DNA of 64,000 nt from Chryseobacterium shigense (GTDB taxonomy: Bacteria; Bacteroidota; Bacteroidia; Flavobacteriales; Weeksellaceae), in the NCBI RefSeq assembly GCF_014207845.1, contig NZ_JACHLC010000001.1, forward strand, positions 1,922,001 to 1,986,000, read 5' to 3'. The translations under genes and the position numbers were made by a program. Every line of letters starts with the position of its first letter. Position 1 is the stretch's first letter. Below are positions 28,487-37,104 of the stretch, in pieces. The notes beneath the pieces were generated by a model that did no database searches, was not told the origin of the DNA, and saw only the letters and a list, made by a program, of their open reading frames with translations.

Positions 28487-29725
28487 ATGAAAATTTTCAA
28501 GTTTGGTGGAGCATCTGTAAAAGATGCCGAAAGTGTAAAAAATGTGTCCATGGTTTTACAAAGCCAGGGGTTTGCCAAATGTCTGCTGGTTATTTCAGCA
28601 ATGGGCAAAACGACCAATGAGTTGGAAAAGGTTGTAGAACTTTATTTCAAGAAAGATAACTATCAAACTGAGATTGAAAAGATAAAACGAAAACACATCG
28701 AGATTGCGGACGGTCTGTTTTCTGAAAATCATGCAGTTTTTGCTGAGATCAATTTATTTTTTGATGATATTGATTCTTTCTTAAGAAGAAACAAGTCTCC
28801 AAATTACAGCTTCGTTTACGATCAGGTGGTAAGCTGCGGGGAAATGATCTCTACTAAAATTTTAAGTGAATACCTGAATGAAATTCAGTTTACCAATCAA
28901 TGGCTGGATGCCAGAGATTTTGTAAAAACCGACAGTTCTTACAGAGAAGGTGTGGTAGACTGGGCAAAAACAGAAGAATCTATTTCAACATTAAATACGG
29001 ACATCTGCTATGTAACGCAAGGTTTCATAGGTTCTGATGATAATAATTTTACAGTGACTTTAGGAAGAGAGGGGTCTGACTACTCTGCCGCTATTTTTGC
29101 CTATTGCCTGAATGCTGAAGCCATGACAATCTGGAAGGATGTTCCGGGAGTAATGACTGGGGATCCCAGAAAATTCAGCGATGTTTCTCTTCTTTCCAAT
29201 ATTTCTTATGAGGAAGCTATTGAAATGGCTTATTACGGAGCAAGTGTTATTCACCCGAAAACTTTACAGCCGCTAAAGCAGAAAAACATTCCATTTTATG
29301 TAAAATCTTTTGTAGATCCTGCCAAAGAAGGAACTAAAGTCGGAGCTTCAGATAAAAACCAACATGAAGAATCTTATATCCTAAAAGAAAATCAGGTTCT
29401 TTTAAAAATTTCAACAAGAGACTTCTCTTTCATTGCAGAAGACCATATGAGCCTGATCTTCGGATATCTTTCCAAATACAAGATCAAGGTATCTCTGATG
29501 CAGAATTCTGCTATTTCATTAGCATTATGTTTAGAAGATAAATATAATACAGCAGATGAGCTGAATGAAGATTTGCAGAAAGTATTCAAAACAGAAGTTG
29601 TAAAAAATGTATCTTTATTTACCGTAAGGAATGCGAAGATGGAGAACATTGATAAATTTTACCAGGAAAAAAGCGTATTATTGGAACAGATTTCGAAGAA
29701 TACGCTTCAAATGGTAACACAATAA
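28487..29725 (+). CDS. lysC: Aspartate kinase, monofunctional
   Basis: 412 residues. N-terminal kinase motif KFGGASVKDAE (nucleotide/aspartate binding), VTLGREGSDYSAAIFAYCL and TWKDVPGVMTGDPR-type loop (IWKDVPGVMTGDPRKF), then C-terminal ACT domains (about 300-400) that bind amino-acid effectors. It phosphorylates aspartate, the first step to lysine, threonine and methionine. No homoserine dehydrogenase fusion. It is followed after 24 bases by olsF. Confidence 0.94.
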   Translation: MKIFKFGGASVKDAESVKNVSMVLQSQGFAKCLLVISAMGKTTNELEKVVELYFKKDNYQTEIEKIKRKHIEIADGLFSENHAVFAEINLFFDDIDSFLRRNKSPNYSFVYDQVVSCGEMISTKILSEYLNEIQFTNQWLDARDFVKTDSSYREGVVDWAKTEESISTLNTDICYVTQGFIGSDDNNFTVTLGREGSDYSAAIFAYCLNAEAMTIWKDVPGVMTGDPRKFSDVSLLSNISYEEAIEMAYYGASVIHPKTLQPLKQKNIPFYVKSFVDPAKEGTKVGASDKNQHEESYILKENQVLLKISTRDFSFIAEDHMSLIFGYLSKYKIKVSLMQNSAISLALCLEDKYNTADELNEDLQKVFKTEVVKNVSLFTVRNAKMENIDKFYQEKSVLLEQISKNTLQMVTQ

Positions 29726-29749
29726 AAACTAATTGCGACTAAACACAAT

Positions 29750-31591
29750 ATGAGTTTAATTTCGAAAAACGATCTTATAACAGCTTCCGGCTTAAGCAAA
29801 ATCGGGTTCCTTAAGAATCCGGTTGCATCTGCTGTGATGAGCATTGCCAAAATAAATGAAGTTAATAGGCTATATGATAAATTAAAGGATAAGGAAGGCA
29901 AAGATTTTTTCGACTCATTTGTAAGAGAAAGAAACTTAAGTTATGTCGCTTTTGAAGAGGATCTCGCAAAAGTTCCCAAAACGGGACCGTTTATTTTGGT
30001 CTCCAATCATCCGCTGGGTGCTATTGACGGAATTTTAATGTGTAAGATCCTTACGGAAGTACGCCCTGATTTTAAAGTGATGGGTAATTTCCTTTTGGAA
30101 AAGATCAAACCGATGGAGCCGTATGTGATATCCGTCAACCCTTTTGAGAATAAAAAAGAAGCTTACAGCAGTACTTCCGGAATGCGGGAAACCCTGAAAC
30201 ATCTTCAGAACGGAGGATGTGTAGGTATTTTCCCGGCGGGAGAAGTTTCCAATAAAAATAATCCTTACGGAGAAATTCTAGACAGGGATTGGGAAAAACC
30301 AGCCCTTAAGCTCATCCGTATGGCGAAAGTACCGGTGGTTCCTTTATATTTTCATGCTAAAAACAGCCGTTTGTTCTATCAGGTTGCCAAACTTCATCCA
30401 AGTTTGCAGACACTGATGCTTCCTGCTGAAATGATGAATGACAGGGAAAAACCTATCAGGATCAGGATTGGAAAACCCATTACGGTAAAAGCAATGGATG
30501 AAATGGAAACCATTGAAGAACTGGGTGAATTCCTGAAGCGTAAGGTGTATATGATGAAATCTTATTATGAAAAGAGAAAATCATTGGCCCAAACTATTAA
30601 TCTTAAAAATTTAACGGTAAAATTCCCTCTGTTAAAAGAGGAAAACATCGTTCAGAATATTATTGATGAAACCCCTAAGGAAGATATCCTTAAGGACATC
30701 AACAGGCTGAAAGGGACGGATAAAATGCTTTTCAGTAACGGAAACTACGAGATCTACTTCACTACATATGAAGAAATACCTTCTGTAATGAGAGAAATCG
30801 GACGCCAGAGAGAACTTACCTTCCGTGCTGTGGGTGAAGGAAGCAATCTTCCTTTCGACCTTGATGAATATGACAAACATTACCATCATCTCTTCCTTTG
30901 GGACAGCAGTGCAGAAAAGCTTGCCGGAGCCTACAGAATGGCTTTAGGTAAGGAGGTGATGAAGAAGTACGGCATCAAAGGATTCTATACAAGTTCTTTA
31001 TTTGAATTTGAGCAGGATATCCATCCGTTCTTCAAGAAAGTGATTGAAATGGGCCGCGCCTATATCTGTGAGGAATACCAGCAGAAACCACTTCCTCTTT
31101 TCCTTTTATGGAGGGGAATTGTTCATGTATGTTTAAGAAATTCCGATCATAAGTTCCTGATGGGCGGTGTAAGTATTTCCAATAAATTTTCTGAGTTTTC
31201 CAAGTCTCTGATGATTGAATTCATGCGTTCGAATTATTTTGATTCCGCGGTGGCGCAATACATCACACCAAGAAATGAATACAAGGTAAAACTGCGCGAC
31301 AGGGATAAGAATATTTTTTTCGAGGAAATGGAATCCGACCTGAATAAACTTGATAAAATTATTGATGACCTTGAACCTGAATTAAGATTACCTGTTCTGA
31401 TCAAAAAATACATCAAACAGAATGCTAAAGTAATTGCTTTTAATGTAGACCCGAACTTCAACGATGCCATCGACGGATTGATGTACATCAGGATCAGTGA
31501 TCTTCCTGAAAGTACGATAAAGCCTGTACTGGAGGAGATGAGTGATCATATCAGGAAAGAACAGGAAAATAATTCAGCTGAAAATCAGTAG
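29750..31591 (+). CDS. Bifunctional ornithine-lipid-type acyltransferase OlsF (fused OlsA-OlsB)
   Basis: 613 residues with two acyltransferase halves. The first (about 75-290) is a lysophospholipid/1-acylglycerol-3-phosphate-type O-acyltransferase with NHPLGAIDG (His near 87) and FPAGEVS. The second (about 320-560) is a GNAT-type N-acyltransferase (GRQRELTFRAVGEG, LAGAYRMALG). This order matches OlsF, which makes ornithine (or other amino acid) lipids: the N-acyl half builds lyso-ornithine lipid and the O-acyl half completes it. The nearby lysC is 24 bases upstream. Confidence 0.85.
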   Translation: MSLISKNDLITASGLSKIGFLKNPVASAVMSIAKINEVNRLYDKLKDKEGKDFFDSFVRERNLSYVAFEEDLAKVPKTGPFILVSNHPLGAIDGILMCKILTEVRPDFKVMGNFLLEKIKPMEPYVISVNPFENKKEAYSSTSGMRETLKHLQNGGCVGIFPAGEVSNKNNPYGEILDRDWEKPALKLIRMAKVPVVPLYFHAKNSRLFYQVAKLHPSLQTLMLPAEMMNDREKPIRIRIGKPITVKAMDEMETIEELGEFLKRKVYMMKSYYEKRKSLAQTINLKNLTVKFPLLKEENIVQNIIDETPKEDILKDINRLKGTDKMLFSNGNYEIYFTTYEEIPSVMREIGRQRELTFRAVGEGSNLPFDLDEYDKHYHHLFLWDSSAEKLAGAYRMALGKEVMKKYGIKGFYTSSLFEFEQDIHPFFKKVIEMGRAYICEEYQQKPLPLFLLWRGIVHVCLRNSDHKFLMGGVSISNKFSEFSKSLMIEFMRSNYFDSAVAQYITPRNEYKVKLRDRDKNIFFEEMESDLNKLDKIIDDLEPELRLPVLIKKYIKQNAKVIAFNVDPNFNDAIDGLMYIRISDLPESTIKPVLEEMSDHIRKEQENNSAENQ

Positions 31592-31626
31592 GTTTTATTT
31601 TTATTTTAAAAAAGTGCGGTTAATAC

Positions 31627-31657
31627 TTGCTTCATATAAGAAAACTTACTACTTTTG
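31627..31657 (+). promoter_or_regulatory. Promoter of first tRNA-Phe
   Basis: TTG at 31627-31629 and TACTTTTG at 31650-31657 are separated by 20 bases, matching the flavobacterial -33/-7 pattern. The second tRNA-Phe has the same arrangement with identical spacing. Confidence 0.7.
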
Positions 31658-31698
31658 CATCACTTTAAAACAACGAAGTAAGCCAACAAAAATATAAT

Positions 31699-31771
31699 GG
31701 TTTCTTAGCTCAGTTGGTAGAGCAATGGATTGAAAATCCATGTGTCCCTGGTTCGATTCCTGGAGAAACCA
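31699..31771 (+). tRNA. tRNA-Phe (GAA), first copy
   Basis: 73 bases. Acceptor stem GGTTTCT pairs with AGAAACC; the D-arm, the anticodon loop TTGAAAA (anticodon GAA) and the T arm with GGTTCGATTCC are all standard. CCA is not encoded. Its sequence is identical to the copy at 34053-34125. Confidence 0.98.
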
Positions 31772-31775
31772 CTTG

Positions 31776-31806
31776 AAAACCTCTAATTTATTTAGAGGTT
31801 TTTTTG
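31776..31806 (+). terminator. Terminator of first tRNA-Phe
   Basis: AAAACCTCTAA (31776-31786) pairs with TTAGAGGTTTT (31792-31802), an 11-bp stem running into TTTT. Confidence 0.85.
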
Positions 31807-31870
31807 TTTTCATTAAAGATGCTGCTTAAACACAGGAAATACTAATATCACAAGGGTAAACAAAGCTTTA

Positions 31871-32440
31871 TTATAATTCATTCAATAATTTTTCAGAATT
31901 CCAAACTGATGCAAACTCATCATTCAAATTGGCAAGAGCTGTTAAATGGATCAGTTCAGCATCATACTTCTCGCCATTGATTCCCAGCCTGTCGAATGCA
32001 GCCGTTGCATCCGATATCACATAAGTTTCATACCCAAAATTCCCTGCCATCCTTGCAGTTGTTGAAACACAGTGATTCGTAGTTATTCCCACAATTACCA
32101 GAGTATTTATGCCTTGCTCATCTATTCTTTCCTTTAAATCTGTTCCGATAAAGGCACTGTTTACATTTTTTGTAATAACAGGTTCATTATTTTGAGGCAG
32201 AACATAATCATTGAACTGAAAACCCGGATCAGATTCGTGCAGTTTAGACTCCGGATTAGCAGAGCTGTGTCTGATGTGGAATACCGGAAGCCTTAGCTCT
32301 CTCCACTTTTCCAGTAATACCCCGCTGATCTTTTCAGCATTCTTGTTATTTCTGTTTCCACCCCAGTAATTTTCATCCAAAAAGCCTTTCTGTATATCAA
32401 CCAGAATCAGGGCCGGATTTTTATCTCTTAATTTTATCAT
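31871..32440 (-). CDS. Isochorismatase-family cysteine hydrolase
   Basis: 189 residues. N-terminal ALILVDIQKGFLDE carries the catalytic Asp; the nucleophile Cys is in IVGITTNHCVSTTARMA near residue 126, with the cis-peptide-type GITTNH before it, and Lys in VITKNVNSAF. The family includes nicotinamidases, ureidoacrylate and isochorismate hydrolases; the substrate is not defined. It lies 21 bases downstream of an esterase gene, and both lie divergent from an HxlR regulator. Confidence 0.85.
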   Translation of the reverse strand: MIKLRDKNPALILVDIQKGFLDENYWGGNRNNKNAEKISGVLLEKWRELRLPVFHIRHSSANPESKLHESDPGFQFNDYVLPQNNEPVITKNVNSAFIGTDLKERIDEQGINTLVIVGITTNHCVSTTARMAGNFGYETYVISDATAAFDRLGINGEKYDAELIHLTALANLNDEFASVWNSEKLLNEL

Positions 32441-32461
32441 TTATACTATTATTTAATACAA

Positions 32462-33403
32462 TTAAAACATGCGGCTGTAAAGAAATTCCCTGTATCTGCC
32501 TTTTAAAGGGGAATCAAACAGATCAAATACATGCAGTGCTCCGGGTATCACCCACAATTCTGTTTCCACACCTGCCCGGTATAAAAGCTGCGAATACTCT
32601 ATATTCTCATCCCTTAAAGGGTCCAGCTCACAGGCTACTACGGTTGTTCTGGGAAGACCAGAAAAGTCACTGTAATTTGTAAGATCTGCATATTTAATGC
32701 TTTTACCGGCATTCTCATCTCCTAAAAAGTGAAGCCAGGCAATTTCTGCATTCTTTTTATTCCATAAGGGAGCATCAGTAAATTCATTCATGGAAAAGGT
32801 ATCCAGTTTATTGTGGATTACAGGATATAACAAAAACTGGTGTTTTATGTTTCTGATGCCTTTATCATTAGCCATTTGGGTAACTGCTGCTGCCAGATGT
32901 CCACCGGCACTGGCCCCAAAAACAGCAATATTTTCCGGATCAATTCCCAGATGTTCTGCCCCATGGCTTATTGCCCATTGCAATGAATCAAAGCCGTCCG
33001 TTACCGGAACAGGGAATTTATATTGCGGGGACAGCCTGTAATCAACTGAAATTATTGTAGCTCTGAGATTCTGTGCCATATCAAACATCTGATCATCTAC
33101 CTGCTCCGGAAGGCCAAAAACGTATCCTCCCCCATGAAAATAAATGATGGTCCGGTTTTTATCGAATTCTTCCGGCTGATAGATATGAAGCCTTATCTGA
33201 TGGTCATCCAGAGAGCTTTTTATGAAGATATCTTTTACGGTAACGTTATCCGGACCTTTAAAGGGATTTTCCTTTGCAAATGTTTGTTTTTCCTGCTGGA
33301 TGATTTCGGGATTGTTAAGAAATTCAGCTTCATTGATTTCCAATGAAAACGGGAAACTGTCTATACTTTTCTTCAGGTCTTTGTTTATTCTGCTGAAATC
33401 CAT
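32462..33403 (-). CDS. Alpha/beta hydrolase of the HSL/acetyl-esterase type
   Basis: 313 residues. HGGG oxyanion motif in IIYFHGGGYVFG, nucleophile VFGASAGGHLAAAV (GASAGG), Asp and His of the triad in the ACELDPLRDENI and PGALHVFDLF regions. Such enzymes hydrolyse short-chain esters or lipids. No signal peptide, so cytosolic. First gene of the operon with isochorismatase; the divergent HxlR gene probably controls both. Confidence 0.88.
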   Translation of the reverse strand: MDFSRINKDLKKSIDSFPFSLEINEAEFLNNPEIIQQEKQTFAKENPFKGPDNVTVKDIFIKSSLDDHQIRLHIYQPEEFDKNRTIIYFHGGGYVFGLPEQVDDQMFDMAQNLRATIISVDYRLSPQYKFPVPVTDGFDSLQWAISHGAEHLGIDPENIAVFGASAGGHLAAAVTQMANDKGIRNIKHQFLLYPVIHNKLDTFSMNEFTDAPLWNKKNAEIAWLHFLGDENAGKSIKYADLTNYSDFSGLPRTTVVACELDPLRDENIEYSQLLYRAGVETELWVIPGALHVFDLFDSPLKGRYREFLYSRMF

Positions 33404-33540
33404 CGTATGCTAATTTGTGTGTTTAATAGGAAGGTTTTTCAATACCTCGGCGAATAATCTTTTTATTTTGTAAATTTATATGATGAATATCGTGCCTCCA
33501 AACACCCAATCAATTGTGCGGAACGAACAAAAATGTAAGT

Positions 33541-33906
33541 ATGAGTATTAAAGAATCCTCAACCAATAATGAGAATAAGAAGAATTTAGAACAAAGCTGC
33601 TCAGAAATATATGCTGTAAACCTCATCAGCGGCAGGTGGATACTTTCCATCTGCTATTGCCTCAAACAGGGAAAGTTAAGATTCTCCGAACTGAAAAATA
33701 ACATTCCCAATATCACTGAAAGAATGCTCACTATGCAGCTGAAGAAAATGGAAGATGAACAGTTGATTGTAAAGAAAGTGTACGCAGAAGTTCCTCCCAG
33801 AGTGGAATATGAATTAACAGAGATAGGCATTCAATTGATCCCTGTTTTAGATGAACTGGAAGTATGGGGCAAACAGCACAAAAAATTAAAAAACGGCTTA
33901 CTATAA
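33541..33906 (+). CDS. HxlR-family winged-helix transcriptional regulator
   Basis: 121 residues from ATG at 33541 (an in-frame TTG start at 33514 adds nine residues). The HxlR fold is evident: GRWILSICYCLKQGKLRFSEL, then the recognition helix NITERMLTMQLKKMEDE and wing RVEYELTEIG. These regulators sense reactive aldehydes, diamide or other electrophiles. The 137-base divergent gap to the esterase-isochorismatase operon should hold the operator. Confidence 0.85.
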   Translation: MSIKESSTNNENKKNLEQSCSEIYAVNLISGRWILSICYCLKQGKLRFSELKNNIPNITERMLTMQLKKMEDEQLIVKKVYAEVPPRVEYELTEIGIQLIPVLDELEVWGKQHKKLKNGLL

Positions 33907-33995
33907 AATAATACTGGCATTCAAACAGATATACTCTATTCTGAAAGTTTTAAAAAGCATGTTTTGAAAATATTATCCATATTTATTAAAAAAAC

Positions 33996-34026
33996 TTGCA
34001 GGATATTACAAAAAGATCTATTTTTG
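33996..34026 (+). promoter_or_regulatory. Promoter of second tRNA-Phe
   Basis: TTG at 33996-33998 and TATTTTTG at 34019-34026 with a 20-base spacer, as for the first copy. Confidence 0.7.
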
Positions 34027-34052
34027 CACCCACGTTAAACAACGAAACAATT

Positions 34053-34125
34053 GGTTTCTTAGCTCAGTTGGTAGAGCAATGGATTGAAAATCCATGTGTC
34101 CCTGGTTCGATTCCTGGAGAAACCA
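34053..34125 (+). tRNA. tRNA-Phe (GAA), second copy and integration target
   Basis: Same 73 bases as the first copy, with anticodon GAA. Its last 16 bases and four downstream bases form the attL core, so the functional 3' end is contributed by the island or restored by it. It lies 27 bases past the -7 box. Confidence 0.98.
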
Positions 34126-34129
34126 CAAA
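34110..34129 (+). other. attL core (left direct repeat)
   Basis: 20-base repeat matching exactly the right end at 48744. It comprises the last 16 bases of tRNA-Phe plus CAAA. The first 17 bases are also present at the end of the first tRNA-Phe (31756-31772). Confidence 0.9.
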
Positions 34130-34164
34130 AGTTAAACACAATTTAACTTAATCAATCAAAAAAG

Positions 34165-34198
34165 TCCCTTTTAAACAATGTTTAGAAGGGATTTTTGT
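34165..34198 (+). terminator. Terminator carried in by the island
   Basis: TCCCTTTTAAAC (34165-34176) pairs with GTTTAGAAGGGA (34180-34191) through one T-G wobble, then TTTTT. It replaces the original tRNA terminator now displaced to 48761. Confidence 0.8.
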
Positions 34199-34240
34199 TT
34201 TAGTGATGTTTAATATTGTTTCATCAAATTTAGTCCTTTT

Positions 34241-34261
34241 TTGTCCCTATGCTGTCCCTGA
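34241..34261. promoter_or_regulatory. Integrase arm-type site pair, left end
   Basis: TTGTCCCT (34241-34248) and CTGTCCCT (34252-34259), spaced 11 bases. The right end repeats the same spacing at 48676 and 48687, and an inverted copy lies at 47471. They probably bind the integrase N-terminal domain. They fall in the 5' extension of the integrase frame, which supports the later integrase start. Confidence 0.55.
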
Positions 34262-34297
34262 GGACAATTTAAAAAGATTTTCGATAGTATCAAAGAC

Positions 34298-34305
34298 TAA
34301 TTTTG
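34298..34305 (+). promoter_or_regulatory. -7 box of the integrase
   Basis: TAATTTTG matches TANNTTTG exactly, 17 bases before the ATG at 34323. No clear -33 TTG at the proper distance. Confidence 0.5.
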
Positions 34306-34322
34306 AAACAAAAAATAGAACT

Positions 34323-35531
34323 ATGAACATTGCATTTTTTTTAAAAGAGCCTACAAAGACAACCGAAACAATGGTATATGTTTCAGCAACCTTAAAAGGT
34401 CAGAGACTGAAACGCTCCACAGGGGTAAAAGTAAAACCCTCACAATGGACGGGGACAAAAGTGAGACAACTCGCTCCTGAATCAGCAACTAAAAATCTCA
34501 AAATCGAAAACACTGTCAAAATCTTAAAAGAGATTGAAAGGGAGTATTTATTAAAGGAACAACCCCTATCTAAAGAAATTTTAGAAAAAGAGTTTGAACA
34601 CAAAATTACACCCGTCAACACAACAACTGCTAGAAAAAAAGACGCATTAAGCGTTTTTGATGAGTTTATTGATGTTAGGAAACAATCCGTATCGGAAAAT
34701 ACAATTAAGACCTATAAAACGTGTAAAAACCACCTTCTAAAGTTTTCAGCTGAAATGAAATTTGATATGTCATTTCAAAACATTACGCTTAACTTCTATG
34801 ATGAGTTATTGGCATATTTCATTGAAAAGAATTTTTACAACTCTACTATTGGAAAATATGTAACAATATTTAAAACGTTCATGAATTGGGCAGGAGAAAG
34901 ACGATTTCATAATAATATGGAATTTAAAAAGTTCTTTGTTTTCAAAGATGATTCTGAAAAAATAAAACTCACTCCTGAAATCGTAGAAAGATTGAGAACA
35001 ACTGATTTTGAAGATGATTACAGTAATATTGTAAGAGACATTTTCATTTTTAGTTCCTATACAGGTTTGAGATTTGTTGACATTCAAAATATGAGACCAG
35101 AGGATGTTACAGAAGATTTTTTACGTCTACATATCAAAAAAGCTAAAGAAATGCTTGATATACCTTTATTAGATGTGCCAAAAGAAATAATCAAAGCTCA
35201 CACAGAACGCTATGGCAGGTTAAAAGTACCCACTAACCAATTTTGCAATAGAGAAATTAAAAAACTTTTTAAAACGATTGGTTTTGATGATAAGATAAGG
35301 TTTGTAAAGTATTCAGGTAAAAATGAGATTACAGTAGAAAAAAATGCTCACGATTATTTAACAATGCATTATGGAAGGGTATTTTTCATTACCAACTCAT
35401 TGATTAATGGAATGAATGAAGAGTTTATCCGAGAAATTACAGGTCATAAAGATTACAAGTCTTTCAAAAAATATGTTCAATTTTCCCGTGAAATGGTAGC
35501 TGATAGTTTACATTCTGCGTGGAAAAAATAA
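34323..35531 (+). CDS. int: Tyrosine recombinase (island integrase)
   Basis: 402 residues from ATG at 34323; the frame opens earlier at 34203 but that part reads through the arm sites and promoter. N-terminal arm-binding domain (FFLKEPTKTTETMVYVSATL, Bacteroidota-type), SAM-like core-binding domain (about 105-200) and catalytic domain with Arg (SYTGLRFVDI, about 250), HYGR (about 349-352), GHKDYKS (His about 375) and Tyr in KKYVQFS (about 384). It integrates at the tRNA-Phe end. No ORF for a matching excisionase is next to it; the HTH protein at 47083 is the candidate. Confidence 0.93.
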   Translation: MNIAFFLKEPTKTTETMVYVSATLKGQRLKRSTGVKVKPSQWTGTKVRQLAPESATKNLKIENTVKILKEIEREYLLKEQPLSKEILEKEFEHKITPVNTTTARKKDALSVFDEFIDVRKQSVSENTIKTYKTCKNHLLKFSAEMKFDMSFQNITLNFYDELLAYFIEKNFYNSTIGKYVTIFKTFMNWAGERRFHNNMEFKKFFVFKDDSEKIKLTPEIVERLRTTDFEDDYSNIVRDIFIFSSYTGLRFVDIQNMRPEDVTEDFLRLHIKKAKEMLDIPLLDVPKEIIKAHTERYGRLKVPTNQFCNREIKKLFKTIGFDDKIRFVKYSGKNEITVEKNAHDYLTMHYGRVFFITNSLINGMNEEFIREITGHKDYKSFKKYVQFSREMVADSLHSAWKK

Positions 35532-35602
35532 AATCCTATCTTATTGATAAATTCTTAATTTATCCAAAAATAGAATAACAAAAATATTCATATAGATATT
35601 TT

Positions 35603-35645
35603 AAGAGCCTGACTATTACAATTCCATAAATCAGGCTCTTTCATA
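35603..35645 (+). terminator. Terminator of the integrase gene
   Basis: AAGAGCCTGA (35603-35612) pairs perfectly with TCAGGCTCTT (35631-35640), 10 bp, with an 18-base loop and a short T tail (TTTCAT). Confidence 0.75.
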
Positions 35646-35703
35646 GATTATCCATATAGCTAAAAATTGTGGAATTTTATTATTTTGAAAAAACTAAATA
35701 AAG

Positions 35704-35764
35704 TACCATTTTAAACATATAGAATTTTAAAGGGAATATGTTTTTAATCTTACTTAAAATGGTA
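35704..35764. repeat. Nested inverted repeat near the serine recombinase
   Basis: TACCATTTTA (35704-35713) pairs with TAAAATGGTA (35755-35764); inside, AAACATAT (35713-35720) pairs with ATATGTTT (35736-35743). It is imperfectly symmetric because of an 11-base bulge. It lies about 70 bases past the recombinase stop, so it could be that enzyme's recombination site or a terminator-like structure. Confidence 0.6.
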
Positions 35765-35835
35765 ACTTTTCAGCTACTTTTAGATGTGTCGATAGTGATA
35801 ATTTTATTTTCTTTGAGTGGTCTACCCTCGTTACA

Positions 35836-36423
35836 TCAGATATTATTTTTGACTTTCTGAACAGTTCCGACGCTGACCGAACAAATTTTAGCCGTATCTC
35901 TGATAGAATTTCCTTTCTTTAAGTTCTTAATCACTTCCTTATATTTGAAAAGGAAATCTTCTATGCTCTCCGTAGAACCTTTCTCACGACCTTTGTAAGT
36001 TCCCCGAGCCTTTGCAAGTGCGATACCTTCACGTTGACGTTCTAAAATGGTTTCCCTTTCCATTTCGGCTATGTTAGCCATAACAGAGATAATAAGTTTG
36101 AATGCTTGATTCTCTTTACCCTTAATCAGGCTTTCTATTCCGAGATTATCTACTTTAAGAATAACGCTCTTTTCTTTGAAAAATTCCAAAGTAGTAAGAA
36201 TGTCATACAGGTTTCTTCCGAGCCTGTCAATAGAACTTACAGAAACATAATTGATTTCATTATTTTCAATTGCTTTTATTAACTCCTTTCCCTGCTCTCT
36301 GTCTTTGAAAGGTGTAGAACCGCTAACAATATCAATAAAAACCTTTTCGCCCTGCGCTTGTTTTTCTTCCTGTCTTGCTGTGTTCTGCGCTCCTGTACTA
36401 ACTCTTATATATCTTGCTCTCAT
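35836..36423 (-). CDS. Serine recombinase (resolvase/invertase type)
   Basis: 195 residues. Catalytic Ser9 in RYIRVSTGAQNTARQEE, Arg cluster SSIDRLGRNLYDIL (about 62-75) and ANIAEMERETILERQREGI (about 115-133), then a C-terminal HTH (about 165-193; NSIRDTAKICSVSVGTVQKV). Short, resolvase-sized: likely a site-specific resolvase or invertase acting inside the island. The possible target is the palindrome at 35704. Its start is 59 bases from the ardA stop on the same strand. Confidence 0.92.
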   Translation of the reverse strand: MRARYIRVSTGAQNTARQEEKQAQGEKVFIDIVSGSTPFKDREQGKELIKAIENNEINYVSVSSIDRLGRNLYDILTTLEFFKEKSVILKVDNLGIESLIKGKENQAFKLIISVMANIAEMERETILERQREGIALAKARGTYKGREKGSTESIEDFLFKYKEVIKNLKKGNSIRDTAKICSVSVGTVQKVKNNI

Positions 36424-36482
36424 AATTGTAAATGTTATAAAGCACCCTGCAATTATGCAAGGTGCAAAGATTAATATTGTAA

Positions 36483-37025
36483 TTAGTTTTTGAAATAATA
36501 GCCGTTAGAACTCATATAATCATACATCAAATGTCTGGCGGTTGCTTCCCAATCAATGCAGATATAAGAAGGTAGGTTTTCAGGAATTGAGCCTTCCTGC
36601 TCTAAAATCTCCTGCGCAAAATCTTCATCCGAACTGTACTCGCCATAATATGAATTTGAAAGGCTATCTAAAAGGTCGTCCACGTCCTTATGGTAGTAGC
36701 TCATGCACTCTGCATAGGCTTCTATAACTTCGAAATCATAATCTGAATTATTAATTTGTTCGGCTATCTCATAAATTTCTCTTGATAAATAAGATTCGCA
36801 GATAAGATTTTGTTTGATAAAGAATTCCGAACATTCGTAGTCCTGAAACATAAATTCGGGTTCTTCTTCGTCTTGGTGTAGTTCCTGCATAGCCTGTAAA
36901 AGCTCGTCATAATCTGAATAATCTGATAGTTTCAGCCATGAGCCATAAATACTCCCTGAATTGTACTTGCCATAAGTACCGACATAGATTTGGAAGTCCT
37001 CCAAACAATTTTGTAACTTTGCCAT
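36483..37025 (-). CDS. ardA: Antirestriction protein ArdA
   Basis: 180 residues, very acidic (many Asp/Glu: YDELLQAMQELHQDEEEPEF, YYHKDVDDLLDSL). The opening FQIYVGTYGKYNSGSIYGSW and C-terminal ICIDWEATARHLMYDY are characteristic of ArdA. It mimics DNA and inhibits type I restriction enzymes, protecting newly entered DNA. Its presence shows that the island moves between cells. A hairpin in its leader (37069) may affect expression. Confidence 0.93.
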   Translation of the reverse strand: MAKLQNCLEDFQIYVGTYGKYNSGSIYGSWLKLSDYSDYDELLQAMQELHQDEEEPEFMFQDYECSEFFIKQNLICESYLSREIYEIAEQINNSDYDFEVIEAYAECMSYYHKDVDDLLDSLSNSYYGEYSSDEDFAQEILEQEGSIPENLPSYICIDWEATARHLMYDYMSSNGYYFKN

Positions 37026-37068
37026 TGTAAGTAAGTTTTAATTAGCGTTAAGAATTATTTTACACACT

Positions 37069-37104
37069 CCCCGCTCAATATTCCAAGTATTGACGGGGTT
37101 TTTT
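37069..37104. promoter_or_regulatory. Hairpin in the ardA leader
   Basis: CCCCG and TCAATA (37069-37080) pair with TATTGA and CGGGG (37088-37098) around one bulged C, then TTTTTT on the plus strand. On the minus strand it lies about 45-75 bases before the ardA ATG. It could be a leader structure, or an intrinsic terminator protecting ardA against plus-strand reading. Confidence 0.45.

Larger units (their letters stand above)
35532..35835. other. Intergenic gap with terminator and large palindrome
   Basis: 304 bases between convergent integrase and serine recombinase. Holds the terminator at 35603 and the nested inverted repeat at 35704; the rest is A/T-rich and shows nothing more. Confidence 0.6.

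Noticed and set aside
34203..34322. Integrase start at 34203
   Set aside because: The extension reads through arm-type sites and the -7 box; ATG at 34323 gives the usual opening of such integrases.
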